DNA of 64,000 bases from Pratylenchus scribneri. Its lineage: Eukaryota; Nematoda; Chromadorea; Rhabditida; Pratylenchidae. The stretch is taken from the NCBI GenBank assembly GCA_030063045.1, contig JAQSEB010000034.1:992001-1056000 (forward strand). Direction: 5' to 3'. Both the position numbers and the translations under genes were made by a program. The notes under the pieces are model-generated. The model was given only the letters and a program-made list of their open reading frames with translations. It searched no databases and was not told where the DNA came from. This document shows positions 1 to 10,796 of this stretch, in pieces; position 1 is the first letter of the stretch, and every line of letters begins with the position of its first letter.

Positions 1-264
1 AATTGTGTCCAAAAACCATTTAAAATAACCTTAATTATGGATTAGCGAAATTGCCAGTGATTTTTTGGGCAAAATTACAATAATTCTGAATCAATTTAAA
101 TAAAATTAATATCATTGGATAGCCAAACCAAAACTCTCTTCTTTCGAAATTGCTTCAGTTATTGCCCTAAAATTTTGTCCTTTAACCAATAATATACTCA
201 CAGGAAAAATAAAATTAATATAAATTTTATATCCCATTTATTAATTTCCACATTTTGTGTACAG
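1..264. other. Intron sequence of the LRR gene with partial foldback-element similarity
   Basis: No coding signal is seen. Positions 1-150 resemble the middle of the foldback element at 755-1062: both contain an accatttaa segment followed by tatggattagcgaaatt, then a T-run with ggcaaaa/ggcataa. A further copy of that repeat may therefore extend upstream of the window. The acceptor for the next exon is the acag ending at 264. Confidence 0.5.
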
Positions 265-3200
265 CACAATGAAATGTTGGAATTCCCACGGAATGCCCTC
301 TCCTCGCTGACACGCCTTCGCCAATTGACAATGGAGGCCAATCGTCTGGTAATGTTGCCAAATTATGCATTCCAATGGCTTGTCCATTTGCAACGATTAA
401 ATTTGGCACGAAACCGGCTCCACACATTGAATGCCAAAAATTTCCATTCAACCAGTGCCATTCAGGTGCCAATTTTTGTATCAAAAATTTAGAGCATTTT
501 AAATGCTGAAATTAGATGAAAACAATTTGAAAATTCTGTAGAATTGAGCCAGAAAAAGTTATTCGAAATTTGTTAAGATGAATTTGAGATTTGTAGTTAA
601 ATTAGCTTAAAATTAATGTCAGAAATATTTACACAAATATTGGATTTAAAGATGGAAAAAGTATGCTTATTTTACTTAGAAATTAGCCTTATCCACTGGG
701 TAATTTTATAAAGCGGCCCAAATTGGCGCCGGGCCAACTTCGAACCGTTTATAATAACTCATCAAGATCAGAACCAATTTTAACGATTTTAGTGTCAAAT
801 TAAAGAACAGATTCTTGGCTATCTAAGGATATCAATTTTATTCAGATTGATTTAGAATTTTTGAAAGTATGCCCAACAAACCATTTAAGAAGTTGCTTAC
901 TATGGATTAGCGAAATTTTCAGTGGTTTTTTTGGCATAAATACATCATTTCTGAACCATTTAAAATAATTAGCTTTTACTATCATAGGAGAGCCAAGAAT
1001 CTGTTCTTTAATTTAATAACAAAATCATTAAAATTGGTTTAGTCCTCCTTAATGAGTTGTAACTTGTAATAAACTGTGCCAAATTGTGAGGCACCTACGC
1101 CAATTATTTTATTTTGCATTCATTGTCAGATAAAATGGCTAAGTTTGGCGCACAATCGAATCAGCCGAATGGAGACGGCCGCCTTTCTGAATTTGCCAAA
1201 TCTTGAACAACTTTTCCTCCATCATAATCGTCTCACCGTTCTTCAAACCCAGGCATCGCACCCCCAAATATCCCAAATCCCCTCATTCATTGTAGATTAT
1301 TTCCTCTCTTAAAAATCTTCGCCAACTGACATTGGCCCACAATTTGATAAATGAAACGCAGGAAAGTGCATTCGCCAATTTACCCCAACTTGAATTCCTC
1401 TCATTGGCCCATAATCGAGTAAAAATGGCACATTCCCTTTTCCATATAATATTTGCAAAATTTTTAGTTGCGGACCATCAAAGAAGGGGTTTGTCTATTT
1501 TGTTTATATTGGAAATGAAGGAGTTGAAAATCCTCAAAATTGATAATGATTGGGAATTGTGGAAAGATTTTGGCAAAAATTCCGAAAATGATGGGAATTT
1601 ATTGATCTTTGATCTCAGGAAAATGCCAAAAATGGCAATGATTCATTGTTGTTAAGGAAAACCCGAAAATGGTGTGGATTCGTTCTAATCTATTCATTTT
1701 CACCAAAATTTTTGGATTTCCTGTCATTTTTATTGCGTTTTGTGTTTGATTAAATCATTCGTCGTAAATTATGCCCCAATTTCAAGGTTTTCCACAAAGT
1801 GCCATCCCTTTCCCGACTCGACTTTTCCCACAATCGAATTGAGGCATTCGACCTGGATTTCCTCGGTGCCAACATCCATCAACTTCAAGTGTTGGATTTG
1901 TCACACAATGTGATCAGAAAGTGAGTTCATAAAACTGAAATTAATCCGCCTAATTTTAAACTTATAAACCATTTTTGATGAATAAATTTAGATCCGAGAT
2001 TTTTAGCTTTAATTTAGAAAATAAGAATGTCCCCTGATATGGAGTTGAAAAATTTGGGTGGAAGTCGTTGTCGGAACCGTCGTTTCGGGGCCCCTTTGCA
2101 GCCGGTGCCGTTAACCATTCGGCTATTCCACCACCGAGAGTGTGGCTTTTGTTTTTGGGCCATATTCCTTTCATTTCTTTCATTGGCCCTTTCCTCTTCC
2201 TTTCTCCTTAGCCATAACATCCCCAAATTTACATGGCTTTTAATTTAGGGCTTCAATTAAATTAATCCACAATTCCCCGTAGGTTGGAAATTCAACCGGC
2301 CAAAGGCACACTTCGTTTCCTAAATTTGCGAAATAATCAATTGGAATTCATTCATGGCCAAATGCTCCAAGGCTTCGAGCAATTGCGCAGTGTGGATTTG
2401 AGTCACAATGATTTGATTGTAAATTTAAAAATAAAAATGAATGAATTCCATCATTTTTGTAAAGGAATTGAATGCAGGCGCCTTCTGGGGCAGCCATCGA
2501 TTGGAGCGAATTGTGCTGGCCGAGAATAATTTGCGTCAAATTTGGCGAGAATCATTTCGGGATCAGGTGGGATTTTTGGAAGAAAAAGAAAACTATTTAA
2601 TTTGCTTAAAAATATATTGAAATTGCCGAAAAGATTAATGCTTTAAAATTTTATTATAAACTAATAAACTTCAATCAATAAATCTCATCGAAACATATCA
2701 TTTGATAATGATTTGGCTTGGGTTTAACCAATTCTAACTTAGTTTTGAACCATTAAACCAAAATTGGTTTAAACCGTTTAATACCCTTTAATTGTTGAAC
2801 AAACCATAACAAATTATAAACCATTAAATGCGTCTTGACCAGCTCTATCCAATTGGGTATATTTGGTTTGGGAATGTAGGATAAACCCTTAAACCATTAT
2901 AAATATTTGACGTTATGTATTCCTTTTCGGCAAATTAATTCTACTCCAATCATGAGCAATGCCATTAAATAGGAAAATGAGCCATAAAAACATTTATTAT
3001 CGGGAAAATAAATATATAATAAAATGAATTTAAATTGAATGATTAATTCCACCCCTTTTCTCCTTCTAGCAAATGATCCATTTGTTGGATTTGAGTGGGA
3101 ATGTGCTTCAATCGTTGGATGCCGGTCTTTTTGGTGCAAACAATTTGCTGGAGTTGGATTTGGGCCGTAACAATTTAAGCGCAATTCCAACTCGGGCATT

Positions 3201-6200
3201 GCACTCCGTCCGTGGGAGTTTAAGCCGGCTGGGTTTGGCCCAAAATGGAATCACAAAATTGGATCGACGTGACTTCGAGGGGCTACGGAATTTGAGTGAA
3301 TTGGAATTGGCCGGCAATCGAATTGGGGCATTGGAGGAGGCGAGTAACAGAGGGGAATATAAGGGGAAAAATATTGCCAAAATTTTGAAGGAGAAGAATC
3401 AGTACTGCCGATTAAGTAATTACCTACAATTGTTTTTTGGCCCATAGCTGGAGCAATAGCCCATCTAGAAAGATGATATATTATTTTGGAAAGCTCTGTA
3501 TATCTTCTAAAATTAAACCAATTGGTAAAAGTGGTTTCCCTCCAAGTTTATTACACTAAAAGACATATAACTTTTTGCACTGGTAGAATTTATAAAATTT
3601 AATTATACCAAATTATGGAGGCCACTTTTGGCTTTCCAAAGGTATATTGCCTTCTAAGATTGGCCATTGCCTCGTTGAGTTATGGGTAAAAGAATATACG
3701 ACCTACTGTATCGCTTTCTCATGTCAAGTGGTGACAAGTGAATTTGATGTCTGACTGAGGGAGCATTCAGGCTCCATCGCCTTTCGCCTACCGTAATAGG
3801 AAAGCAGCCTTTCCCCTTTCGCAGCGCCTAAATGTACCCGCAGGCATCATCAATTCATTTGGTATAAAGATGCGATTCAATAGGTATAGGTAGTCCATTT
3901 TTTGGCTTATAGCTTATTGAGGAAATAGCCTATCTGGGAAGGCGATATATCATTTTAAAGCACAAAGTGTCCTCTATAATTTGGCATCAATAATTGTTTA
4001 TGAGTTTTAGCTATATAAAAATTATATGCCTTTGAGTGTAACGAACCTTAATTTTTCAGATTAAGTGAAGGAATCCGCTTAATTTGCAATTTGTTTAAGA
4101 TATCCAAAAATTAGAACATCGACTTTTTAGAAGACAGTTAAAGCTTTTGAACGGCTTTTTGCTTTCTTAGTTTCGTTACTCATTGTTGAGCTATGGCCCA
4201 AAGAAAGGCACTGAAACGGCAGTATTAAATCACTCAATGTTTCAGCAAAAATCATCATAAATTAAAATGCAAATAAAAATTTCATTCATTCATTTCAGGA
4301 AGTGTTCTCAATGCTGCCGAGACTGCAAAAATTGGATTTGAGTGGGAATCCGGTTGCAAGTTGGTCGCCCCACACTTTCATGGTCTGTTCTCTCATCAGT
4401 CATTCTTTAACATACTTTGCCATTCTTTTGTCCATAGCTAAACGAGGCAACCACCAAAATCGGAAGGCGTTAGGCCATTCGAAAAACCTAAATGTTCCCT
4501 AAAAAGTGGCTTAACTAATTTTTTGAAAAATTAAAACATTTTGAGAAAAAACGACTTTTCCTCCATCAATTAGAATATTGGAGTTAATTACATTCAAAAA
4601 GTATAATTTTGTATAAAGTTGAAATTCCATAAAAAATAAAATAAGCCACTTTTTAGAGGGGGCTTTGGGCTTTCAAATGGTATATCGCCTTCCTGAATTG
4701 GCTATTGCCTCCTTTAGTTATGAGTCAAAAACTAATCCACCCCTTCCATTCATTCAATCTCTCCCAATTTCCCTTAAAGGGTCTTAGTCCCTCATTGGCC
4801 CATTTGGATTTGTCCCGTGCCGGACTCTTCTCGATGCCCCGTTTACGTGCCCCATTCTTGCGTTCACTGAATCTGAGTGGTAATTTCCTTTATGAATTGG
4901 CCGACACTGATTTGGACACATTGCCCGCACTCATTTCATTGGATTTGTCGCGCAATCGATTGACCGAATTGCGCATTCAATTGTTGGAGAGGATGCCCCA
5001 ATTGAGGGTGCTGAATTTAAGTGAAAATGGTCAGTTAAAATTCCCAAACATTAATGAATTGTTTATATATTTTTTTAATTTGATTTTCAAAAATGGAACA
5101 TAAAATTTTGTCCTATCATTTCCTTATTAGGCCCATTTGTGGATTTAAAATTTATAAAATAGGCTTCGGCACGAAAATTATAAAGCATTATTTAAAATAA
5201 GTCATTAAGCAAATATAGAGGGATCGATGGAAGTCAAAAATTTAAATTTGATTGAATTAATATTAATAAAATATTCCCCAATATATTGATGATTGATTAT
5301 TCAATTAGGAAAAAATTCACTCGAAAACACAATAATATTTAATTTATTTCTCTAGGTTTGCGCTCCATAGAAGAAGCCCATTTTCGGGCAATGCCCCAGC
5401 TGGAGGTGCTGACCATGGCCCGAATGAATTCAATGGCAAAATTACCATCACCATCTGCCTGGGCCCTTCTCCCAAAACTTCATTCCCTGGAGGTATAATC
5501 AAACTTTACAACCGCCAAAATTCCTATGATTTTGACCATTTCCCTCGCAGCTTCATTCATTGCCTGCCCTCGACCAATTGGATTTTGGCCAAATTCTTCG
5601 TTTCACCCCGCCCCTTCGCCAAATCCATTTTGAATCCCGTGCCGAACATTTCACCGGCACTGAATTGGCCAAAGCGGATTTACGCCTCCTTCGGCGATTG
5701 ACAATTTCCGGTGAATCCATTCGCCAAATTGAGCCAAATGCTTTTGGTCGGCTGCGTGGATTTCGTCTGGATTTGGCCGTGGAAAATACACAAATTCGTC
5801 ATTTTACTCTCCAATCCATGGTGGCCCATCTTCAGGGCATTTCATTCCTTCGCCTCTCATTGGCCAACAATCGCATCCAATCAATGGCATCGCCTTTTGG
5901 AGGCCAAGGCCAACGGCCACCGGTGCTCAATCAGCGGGGCACAGTGCTGGAGAGATTGGATTTGAGGGTGAATTTAGGGTGGAATTTGGGATCAAATAGG
6001 GAACACTTTTGAGCACAGTCAAGTTTACCACATTGTAACTAGCATTAAAAACAATTAATTTTTACAAACAAATTGATGTGCCCTAAAGTCTTTAACAATG
6101 CCCTATATGTCCGTACCAATTAAATAATTTTTCAGGGCAATCCGCTGATTTGTGATTGCCAAATGCGTTGGATAGCCCATTGGGTGGCCAGCGTTGATTT

Positions 6201-6510
6201 GGCGGATGCGGAAAAGTTGATTTTTGGCGAATGTCCGGCCACAATGAACGAAGAAGAAGAGGAACAATGGCCAACAAATTCAGTGGGCCAAAAAACTGTG
6301 CCAACATTGTTGGAATGGGCAAAACGAGTGGTGGATGAAGGAGGCGGAGGAGGTGAAGAGGAATTTAATGGAAATGGCCAAAAGCAATGTTTGGGTCATT
6401 TTGGACCAATCAGGGATTCGGCAGAAGAGAGGAGAAGTACAAAATGGGCATACTGGACAATATGGGGATTATGGTGGTGGATAGGGCGAAGAAGGATGGC
6501 CAATTTGTGA
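265..6510 (+). CDS. Leucine-rich-repeat extracellular protein with LRR C-terminal cap (5' end outside window)
   Basis: Chaoptin-like LRR protein, probably cell-surface or secreted and used for adhesion or matrix organisation (inferred from the family). Exons read: 265-465, 1130-1252, 1296-1418, 1787-1920, 2283-2418, 2465-2566, 3070-3339, 4299-4382, 4780-5029, 5356-5492, 5551-5967 and 6136-6510. Each carries 24-residue repeats of the LxxLxLxxN type, e.g. LRQLTLAHN, LQVLDLSHN, LVELDLGRNN-like blocks. The last exon has the LRRCT start NPLICDCQMRWIAHW, then an acidic/Gly-rich stretch and a Trp-rich hydrophobic tail (WAYWTIWGLWWWIG) before the stop. That tail could be a GPI or membrane anchor. The introns after 1252 and 3339 appear to start with GC. 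The start codon and signal peptide lie upstream of the window. A polyadenylation-like AATAAA follows at about 6563. The family call is firm; the exact orthologue is not recognised. Confidence 0.85.
755..1062. repeat. Foldback/MITE-like element in LRR intron
   Basis: The left arm beginning aactcatcaagatc and the reverse complement of the right arm ending taatgagtt share long stretches, including aattaaagaacagattcttgg. They are separated by about 150 bp. This gives an imperfect inverted repeat with arms of about 70 bp lying wholly in an intron. No coding capacity is seen. Confidence 0.6.
2700..2900 (+). repeat. Dispersed AAACCGTTTAA repeat, copy 1
   Basis: About 200 bp carrying gttttgaaccattaaacc, ggtttaaaccgtttaa, an aaaccataacaaatta segment and a terminal gtaggataaacccttaaacc. 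It closely resembles 22598-22800. Related partial copies lie at 20220-20345, 20860-21130, 21880-21990, 23470-23560, 24150-24560 and 48905-49060. It lies in an LRR-gene intron. Confidence 0.7.
3437..4203. repeat. Composite palindromic element (two palindromes plus spacer), copy 1
   Basis: Two copies of the roughly 300-bp palindromic repeat (3437-3698 and 3899-4203) flank a spacer of about 200 bp. Each copy begins with a catagctcaacgaggcaatagcc-type end and finishes with its reverse complement. The spacer (3700-3895) has related sequence at 31560-31715 and, inverted, at 37015-37195. It lies inside the LRR-gene intron that follows the exon ending at 3339. Confidence 0.7.
4420..4731. repeat. Palindromic ~300-bp element, solo copy
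   Basis: The outer ends are tccatagctaaacgaggcaa and ggctattgcctcctttagtt, which are imperfect inverse complements. Inner arms read ccctaaaaagtggctt and ccactttttagaggg. It lies in an LRR intron with no coding potential. Confidence 0.65.
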
Positions 6511-7167
6511 ATTATTTCGGGTCCTTTATATTTTTTAATTATTGTAAATTATTTCGTTGATTGAATAAATTTTTATTACAATTTTCATAACGGTATAATT
6601 TTAATTTATGAACAGTATATAGGCATCTTAGAAATTGCCTAAAGAAATTTCAATTCAAATTAATTTTCATTAAATTGAATCTTTCCTATGGCAAATTTAT
6701 ATCATTAATTAGACAGAATAATCGTTCAAGATCAGTAGCTTTGTACTTATGGAAGCATGTAATTAGGCAAATGAATGAGACAATTCAAACTAATTCATCG
6801 ACTTTCAAGTCCCCCTTATTCCATTAGCATTTGAGGAAAGGTAGTTTGTTTTTTTTTTCTCGGTGGTTTACCGGAGCTTTTTCCTTTCTTCCATTCGGCG
6901 CCCTTTCCCAAAGTCTAGGCCTCCAAAATTTTTTGGTGCACGATCGACTGCTGGCGGCTTTTAGAATCGGCGGAAGCAAACAGAAACAAACAAAAAAAGG
7001 CGCACTTTCCTTGCAACCACAGTCAATGATTCCTTACCTCTTTTTGCTTTCATTTTTCGGTTTCTCCGCCATTTTCTCGACCATTAATTCCCGAATTCCC
7101 CTTCATCCCTTGTTCTTCTCATCTTTCCCCCCATCCATTCCGCGCATTCCTGAGTCCCCAAAAAACA
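6511..7167. other. Intergenic; 3' end of LRR gene and upstream region of LITAF gene
   Basis: The first part is AT-rich 3' flank with an AATAAA-like signal near 6563. From about 6830 to 7160 the strand becomes C/T-rich with an open frame that shows no family similarity and is out of frame with the following LITAF start. It is more likely promoter or 5' UTR than a gene. Confidence 0.4.
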
Positions 7168-8094
7168 ATGTCAATGTCCTATTCCCAACGGAATAATTCA
7201 TGTTCGGCATCAGCCACCCTCCCTTTGCCAATCCATAGGACAGCCAGTTTCAGTCCTTCACTTTTGATCAATGCCAACAAATTGCTCAATGATCGGCCAC
7301 AATTGATTGATTGTCCACGGTGCAAGGTGTATTTCAGGGAATATGCCATTTATTCCTCCCTCATTATCAAATAGTTCCATGGCCAAACTGAACTGAAATT
7401 TGTGACCGGCCTATTCACTTGGATCAGCTTTTTGGTTTTGTTGATTGCCGGCGTCTTTGTTTTGCCACTTTTCTTCCTTTGGGTTCCATTCTTTGTTGAC
7501 ACTTTCAAGGATGCAGAGGTTTAAAAATGGAGGGGAAAGGCAGAAAATTGTGTGAAGAAAATATAAACCAAATTGGGGTTTATTAGTCCTTAGTTATACC
7601 TAAAGTGGTTCGGGGCTAGAGTGGGCATACTGAACTCTCACCCCGGGCCTTCGCCAGGAGCCTTAGCCCATCAGTGGCCTAAAAACGGGATAGGGATTTG
7701 AGGAGAAAAACCTTTAAATTATAATTTATTTGTTGTGCCGGAAAAATTTGATAACCAGAACATGGCAAAAGTGAACATTTTAGATAGATAGAAAAGATTG
7801 CTTTAAAAGGTGAGCTTGGGGCAATATTTGATTTATGATTAGGTAAAAAGTGGGTGGCAAAAAAAATGGCTATGGCTATGGGTACAGTAGGCGAAATATG
7901 AAATGCCCTTTAGGCATTATTGGCAAGGTCATAATTCATAAATTCGTTTTCAATTTTATGGCATCATTCTTCGGCGATTAATTAAATCCTTTTTCCTTTA
8001 CTTTATACTAATCCTCTAATAATGCCCCACAATTCAGCATTATTGTCCGGGATGCAAAACTCACATTGGCACATTTCGTCGATTGGGCAAATGA
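7168..8094 (+). CDS. LITAF-domain membrane protein, first copy
   Basis: LITAF/SIMPLE-domain proteins are small zinc-binding proteins inserted in late endosomal or lysosomal membranes through a short hydrophobic hairpin. Three phase-0 exons are read: 7168-7326, 7375-7518 and 8038-8094, giving 119 residues. The N-terminal half is Ser/Pro-rich. The domain follows: CPRC (first CxxC), TxxxxFVTGLFTW, a hydrophobic block of about 25 residues, then HYCPGCKTHIGTFRRLG carrying the HxCPxC knuckle and a terminal stop. The first intron is 48 nt. The second, 519 nt, carries a dispersed repeat (7580-7935). Between the two CxxC motifs the usual Cys-rich loop is replaced by FFLWVPFFVD, so this copy is more divergent than the one at 20 kb. 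Confidence 0.8.
7580..7935 (+). repeat. Dispersed ~300-bp repeat, copy A
   Basis: This stretch and 38555-38835 share an ordered series of blocks in the same orientation: ttagtcct, ctctcaccc, aacgggataggg, ctttaaattataatttat, ggggcaatatttgat, a gtgggtgg/gtgggggta block and taggcattattggca. It sits in the LITAF intron. No coding capacity is seen, and the family is unrecognised. Confidence 0.65.
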
Positions 8095-8631
8095 ATAACA
8101 ATTGAGAGAGGCAAATCAAACACAATCGAATATTTTACATCCATTTTTATTGTTAATTTGAAAATAAACATGCATTTTACAAATTGTGGCCAATTTCCCT
8201 CCATTCATCCAAAAAACCACCAAACAAAATCATGTCTTTTGGCCTAGTCTTTCAAATGATTCATACCAATTTTTCCTTGGTCCATGTTCTCCGCCGTATC
8301 CCATTCTCACCAAAAAAGCAAATTTTCTGGCCAAAATTTCCAAATTTTCTCAATTTTTTTTGAAATATGATGAGACCAAGGAAGAAATCGAATTCATTCA
8401 GTAAGTTTAGACGGTTTTTATAAAAGAGGTGGGCATTATATGAGAATTAGGAGAATGTTTATTTTTCATTTGATTTTCAATTGGATGGCCCAAAATTTTC
8501 GCATTCAATTGCGATCAAATTCTCCCATCAAATGAAAAATATTCCTCTTTCCATAAATTCGGCTCGCCGCCATTCTGTCCAGGGCAATAAATTTATTGGG
8601 CAAATTGGCATTAAAATTATTTGCACTTTTT
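8095..8631. other. Intergenic or upstream exon region of the kappaB-Ras gene
   Basis: An open frame at 8186-8404 ends in EEIEFIQ just before a GTAAGT-like donor at 8400. It could be an upstream exon, but its phase does not join the next coding block at 8632, so I leave it unassigned. The remainder is AT-rich without a recognisable signal. Confidence 0.3.
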
Positions 8632-10133
8632 AGAGGAATCAAGCAAATGTGCCAGAAAGGAATTGGCCAATACAATTCTAAAGAGACGAAGAAGCACTTT
8701 GGCCCAAGTCCTCTTTGGAGAAAAGGAAGAAAGGAAACGTGAGAAGGAAGAAGAAAAACATGTTCAAGATGTTGGTGGAACATCTACGTCTACGGCAACA
8801 ACGGGCAAGTCTTTAAGGCAAAAATCCAATCTTGATTACTGTATTATAAATTTGTATGAAAATTGGCATTTTATTAATATTTTTTAATAAATGACACTTT
8901 ATCCAAAATATTTTTTTTCGCATTTCGTTCGGCGCGTTTCGGTTCGGTTTCTGATTTTGGTTTAACAATTTCGTTTCGGTTTTGTTCATCAATACTCAAA
9001 AAAATGAAGAGCGAAAATATGAATAAATTATACTCCTCTAAATGAGCTTATTTTTGATCAAAATTCTATTTAGATTATCAAAATCAGTCTCAATCATTTG
9101 TTGAGAAGAAAGGCAAAAATTTATTTGTCGACGGATTTTTGGCATCACAATTCTTACAAAGAAGGACCGAGGAGTGTTTGATGCGCCCAAAATTGATGCA
9201 TGTGATGGTGATGGGACCAAAAAATTCTGGAAAAGTAAGTCATTGAATAGATGATTTGTATTTTATGGATCAAAAAAATTAAGACTGCTTTCTTGCGCGT
9301 TTTGGCCCAACAAAATCATTCAGGCCCATGCACATCAACACAAGAACAAGTAGGTGAAAATAGAAAATGTTTTTGTTTATTTCATAACCAATTTTTCATT
9401 CAGTATTTCCCCACACAAGAAGATGACACATATCATATTCAATTGTGCAGCGGCGGTGGCACTGGTAATGTGTCCAGAGAGTTCATCCTTTTCCATGATA
9501 CACCTGGCATACCCGATTTTGGCAATATAGAATTGAAGAAAGCATATTTGCAGGTTTTTCATTCATTTATCAATAATCAAATTAATTTAATTATATAAGG
9601 CAGCCGATGCTTTCCTACTTTTCTATTCCATCCTTGATCCAGAATCTTTCAACAGGTTTATGATTCCGAATATTCATTAATTTAAACATTTTATAGGGTC
9701 GATTTACTGAAGAAGCAATTGGAAAAGGAAAAAATTGGAATTTCCAGCAAAGATAAACGAGAAGTTTGTCGGAACCAAATTGACTAAAATAATCAATTTT
9801 TCAGGTTCAAATTGTGGTGGTCGGTACCAAAATTGATTTGCCCAATCGCAAAGTTGATCAAGAATTCGCACTTCATTGGGCTAACCGAGAACGAGGTAAT
9901 TTTTTAATTCATTCGTTTAATTAATTTAATTTTTAGTAAAATTGTTCGAAACTTCTGCCCTTGATCGAGATTCCTTAATCGATGTGATTCACAATTTGAG
10001 CGGCAGATTCTTCAATCGTATGAATTTTTTAAAGCTATTAAACATAAATTTAATTTAAGGAGATACAAAATTTTCACTGAGCCGAAGGCTGAAACCAGAA
10101 AAGTCGAGTTCCCAAATTCTAATGGATTTTTAA
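8632..10133 (+). CDS. NF-kappa-B inhibitor-interacting Ras-like small GTPase (kappaB-Ras)
   Basis: kappaB-Ras proteins are atypical Ras-family GTPases that bind IkappaB-type proteins and restrain Ral and NF-kB signalling. The exons read are an uncertain 5' exon 8632-8804, then 9074-9234, 9284-9349, 9404-9553, 9600-9655, 9697 onward, and later exons to the stop at 10131-10133. The P-loop is MVMGPKNSGKTAFL, the switch II region LFHDTPGIPD, then YSILDPESFNRVDLLKKQLE, the guanine motif VVVGTKIDLPNRKVD and ETSALDR. The C-terminal FSLSRRLKP resembles the PLSRK tail of vertebrate homologues. The GTPase part is about 190 residues, as usual, with no CAAX box. Upstream an acidic/Lys-rich extension (EERKREKEEEKH) joins in phase across a GC-AG intron beginning at 8805; its true start is not determined. 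The GTPase call is strong, the 5' end weak. Confidence 0.85.
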
Positions 10134-10474
10134 TGATGAATTTTCCTCATATTTACCCTGTGATATTCTTGTTTCAATTTTCATACACTTCTTTCATATT
10201 TTTAAAATGAATAAAGATTTAAACACTTTTCTCAATCAATCGAATTTTTATTGTTAAATATACAATATAATATTGCAAAATATATGTTAAAAAATTAATT
10301 TGGAAAAATGTTCCACAAAAAATAACACACTTTTCTCTCCTTGAGAAATGAGAAGCGCCCTAACTTCTTAAAAGAGCTAAAAAAAATTCGAGACGAATGC
10401 TTTTGTATCGTATAGAAGTGAGAATAGTGGATTTAGTTACTGGGTAGTGAGAAAGAGGGGGTACTATGTCAATC
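10134..10474. other. 3' flank of kappaB-Ras gene
   Basis: AT-rich sequence with an AATAAA-like signal at about 10208-10216. No gene is seen before the transposon's left terminal repeat. Confidence 0.4.
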
Positions 10475-10592
10475 TGCCAACCCTCCTATTTTATTTCATT
10501 TTGCCAACTTTTCAAAAAGCCAACTTTCGTTTTGCCAACCCCCCTATTTTATTTCATTTTGCCAACCCTCCTATTTGTTTTCTTTTTGCCAA
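10475..10592 (+). repeat. Left terminal inverted repeat of the MULE
   Basis: Composed of repeated GCCAAC-containing modules separated by tattttatttcatttt. Its reverse complement recurs at 13555-13696, with one extra tttcgttttgccaac unit in the right copy. Confidence 0.8.
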
Positions 10593-10796
10593 CAATTTTT
10601 GCCAACTTTGTTTTTTATTATTTCCCCGGCTTATTCTATGCTAATTAAGTGCCAATTACATCTCCCATAGGGTTTTCGACCATGCCGGATCCGATTCTGG
10701 CATCGGCTTTTCAAAAATTTTTATTCCAAATATTATATTCAATTAATTGACGCATAATGATTATATTTTGTAATTTTCAGAGAATTAATTAACAAA

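Noticed and set aside
8505..8783. 92-residue minus-strand open frame
   Set aside because: Complement of the Lys/Glu-rich stretch assigned to the kappaB-Ras 5' exon; no similarity.
9251..9283. Tiny 16-nt intron variant in the kappaB-Ras gene
   Set aside because: Using the earlier acceptor at 9250 would insert 11 residues into the P-loop; the 49-nt intron gives GPKNSGKTAFL.
10447..10648. Phe/Pro-rich open frames
   Set aside because: They are translations of the transposon's left terminal repeat.
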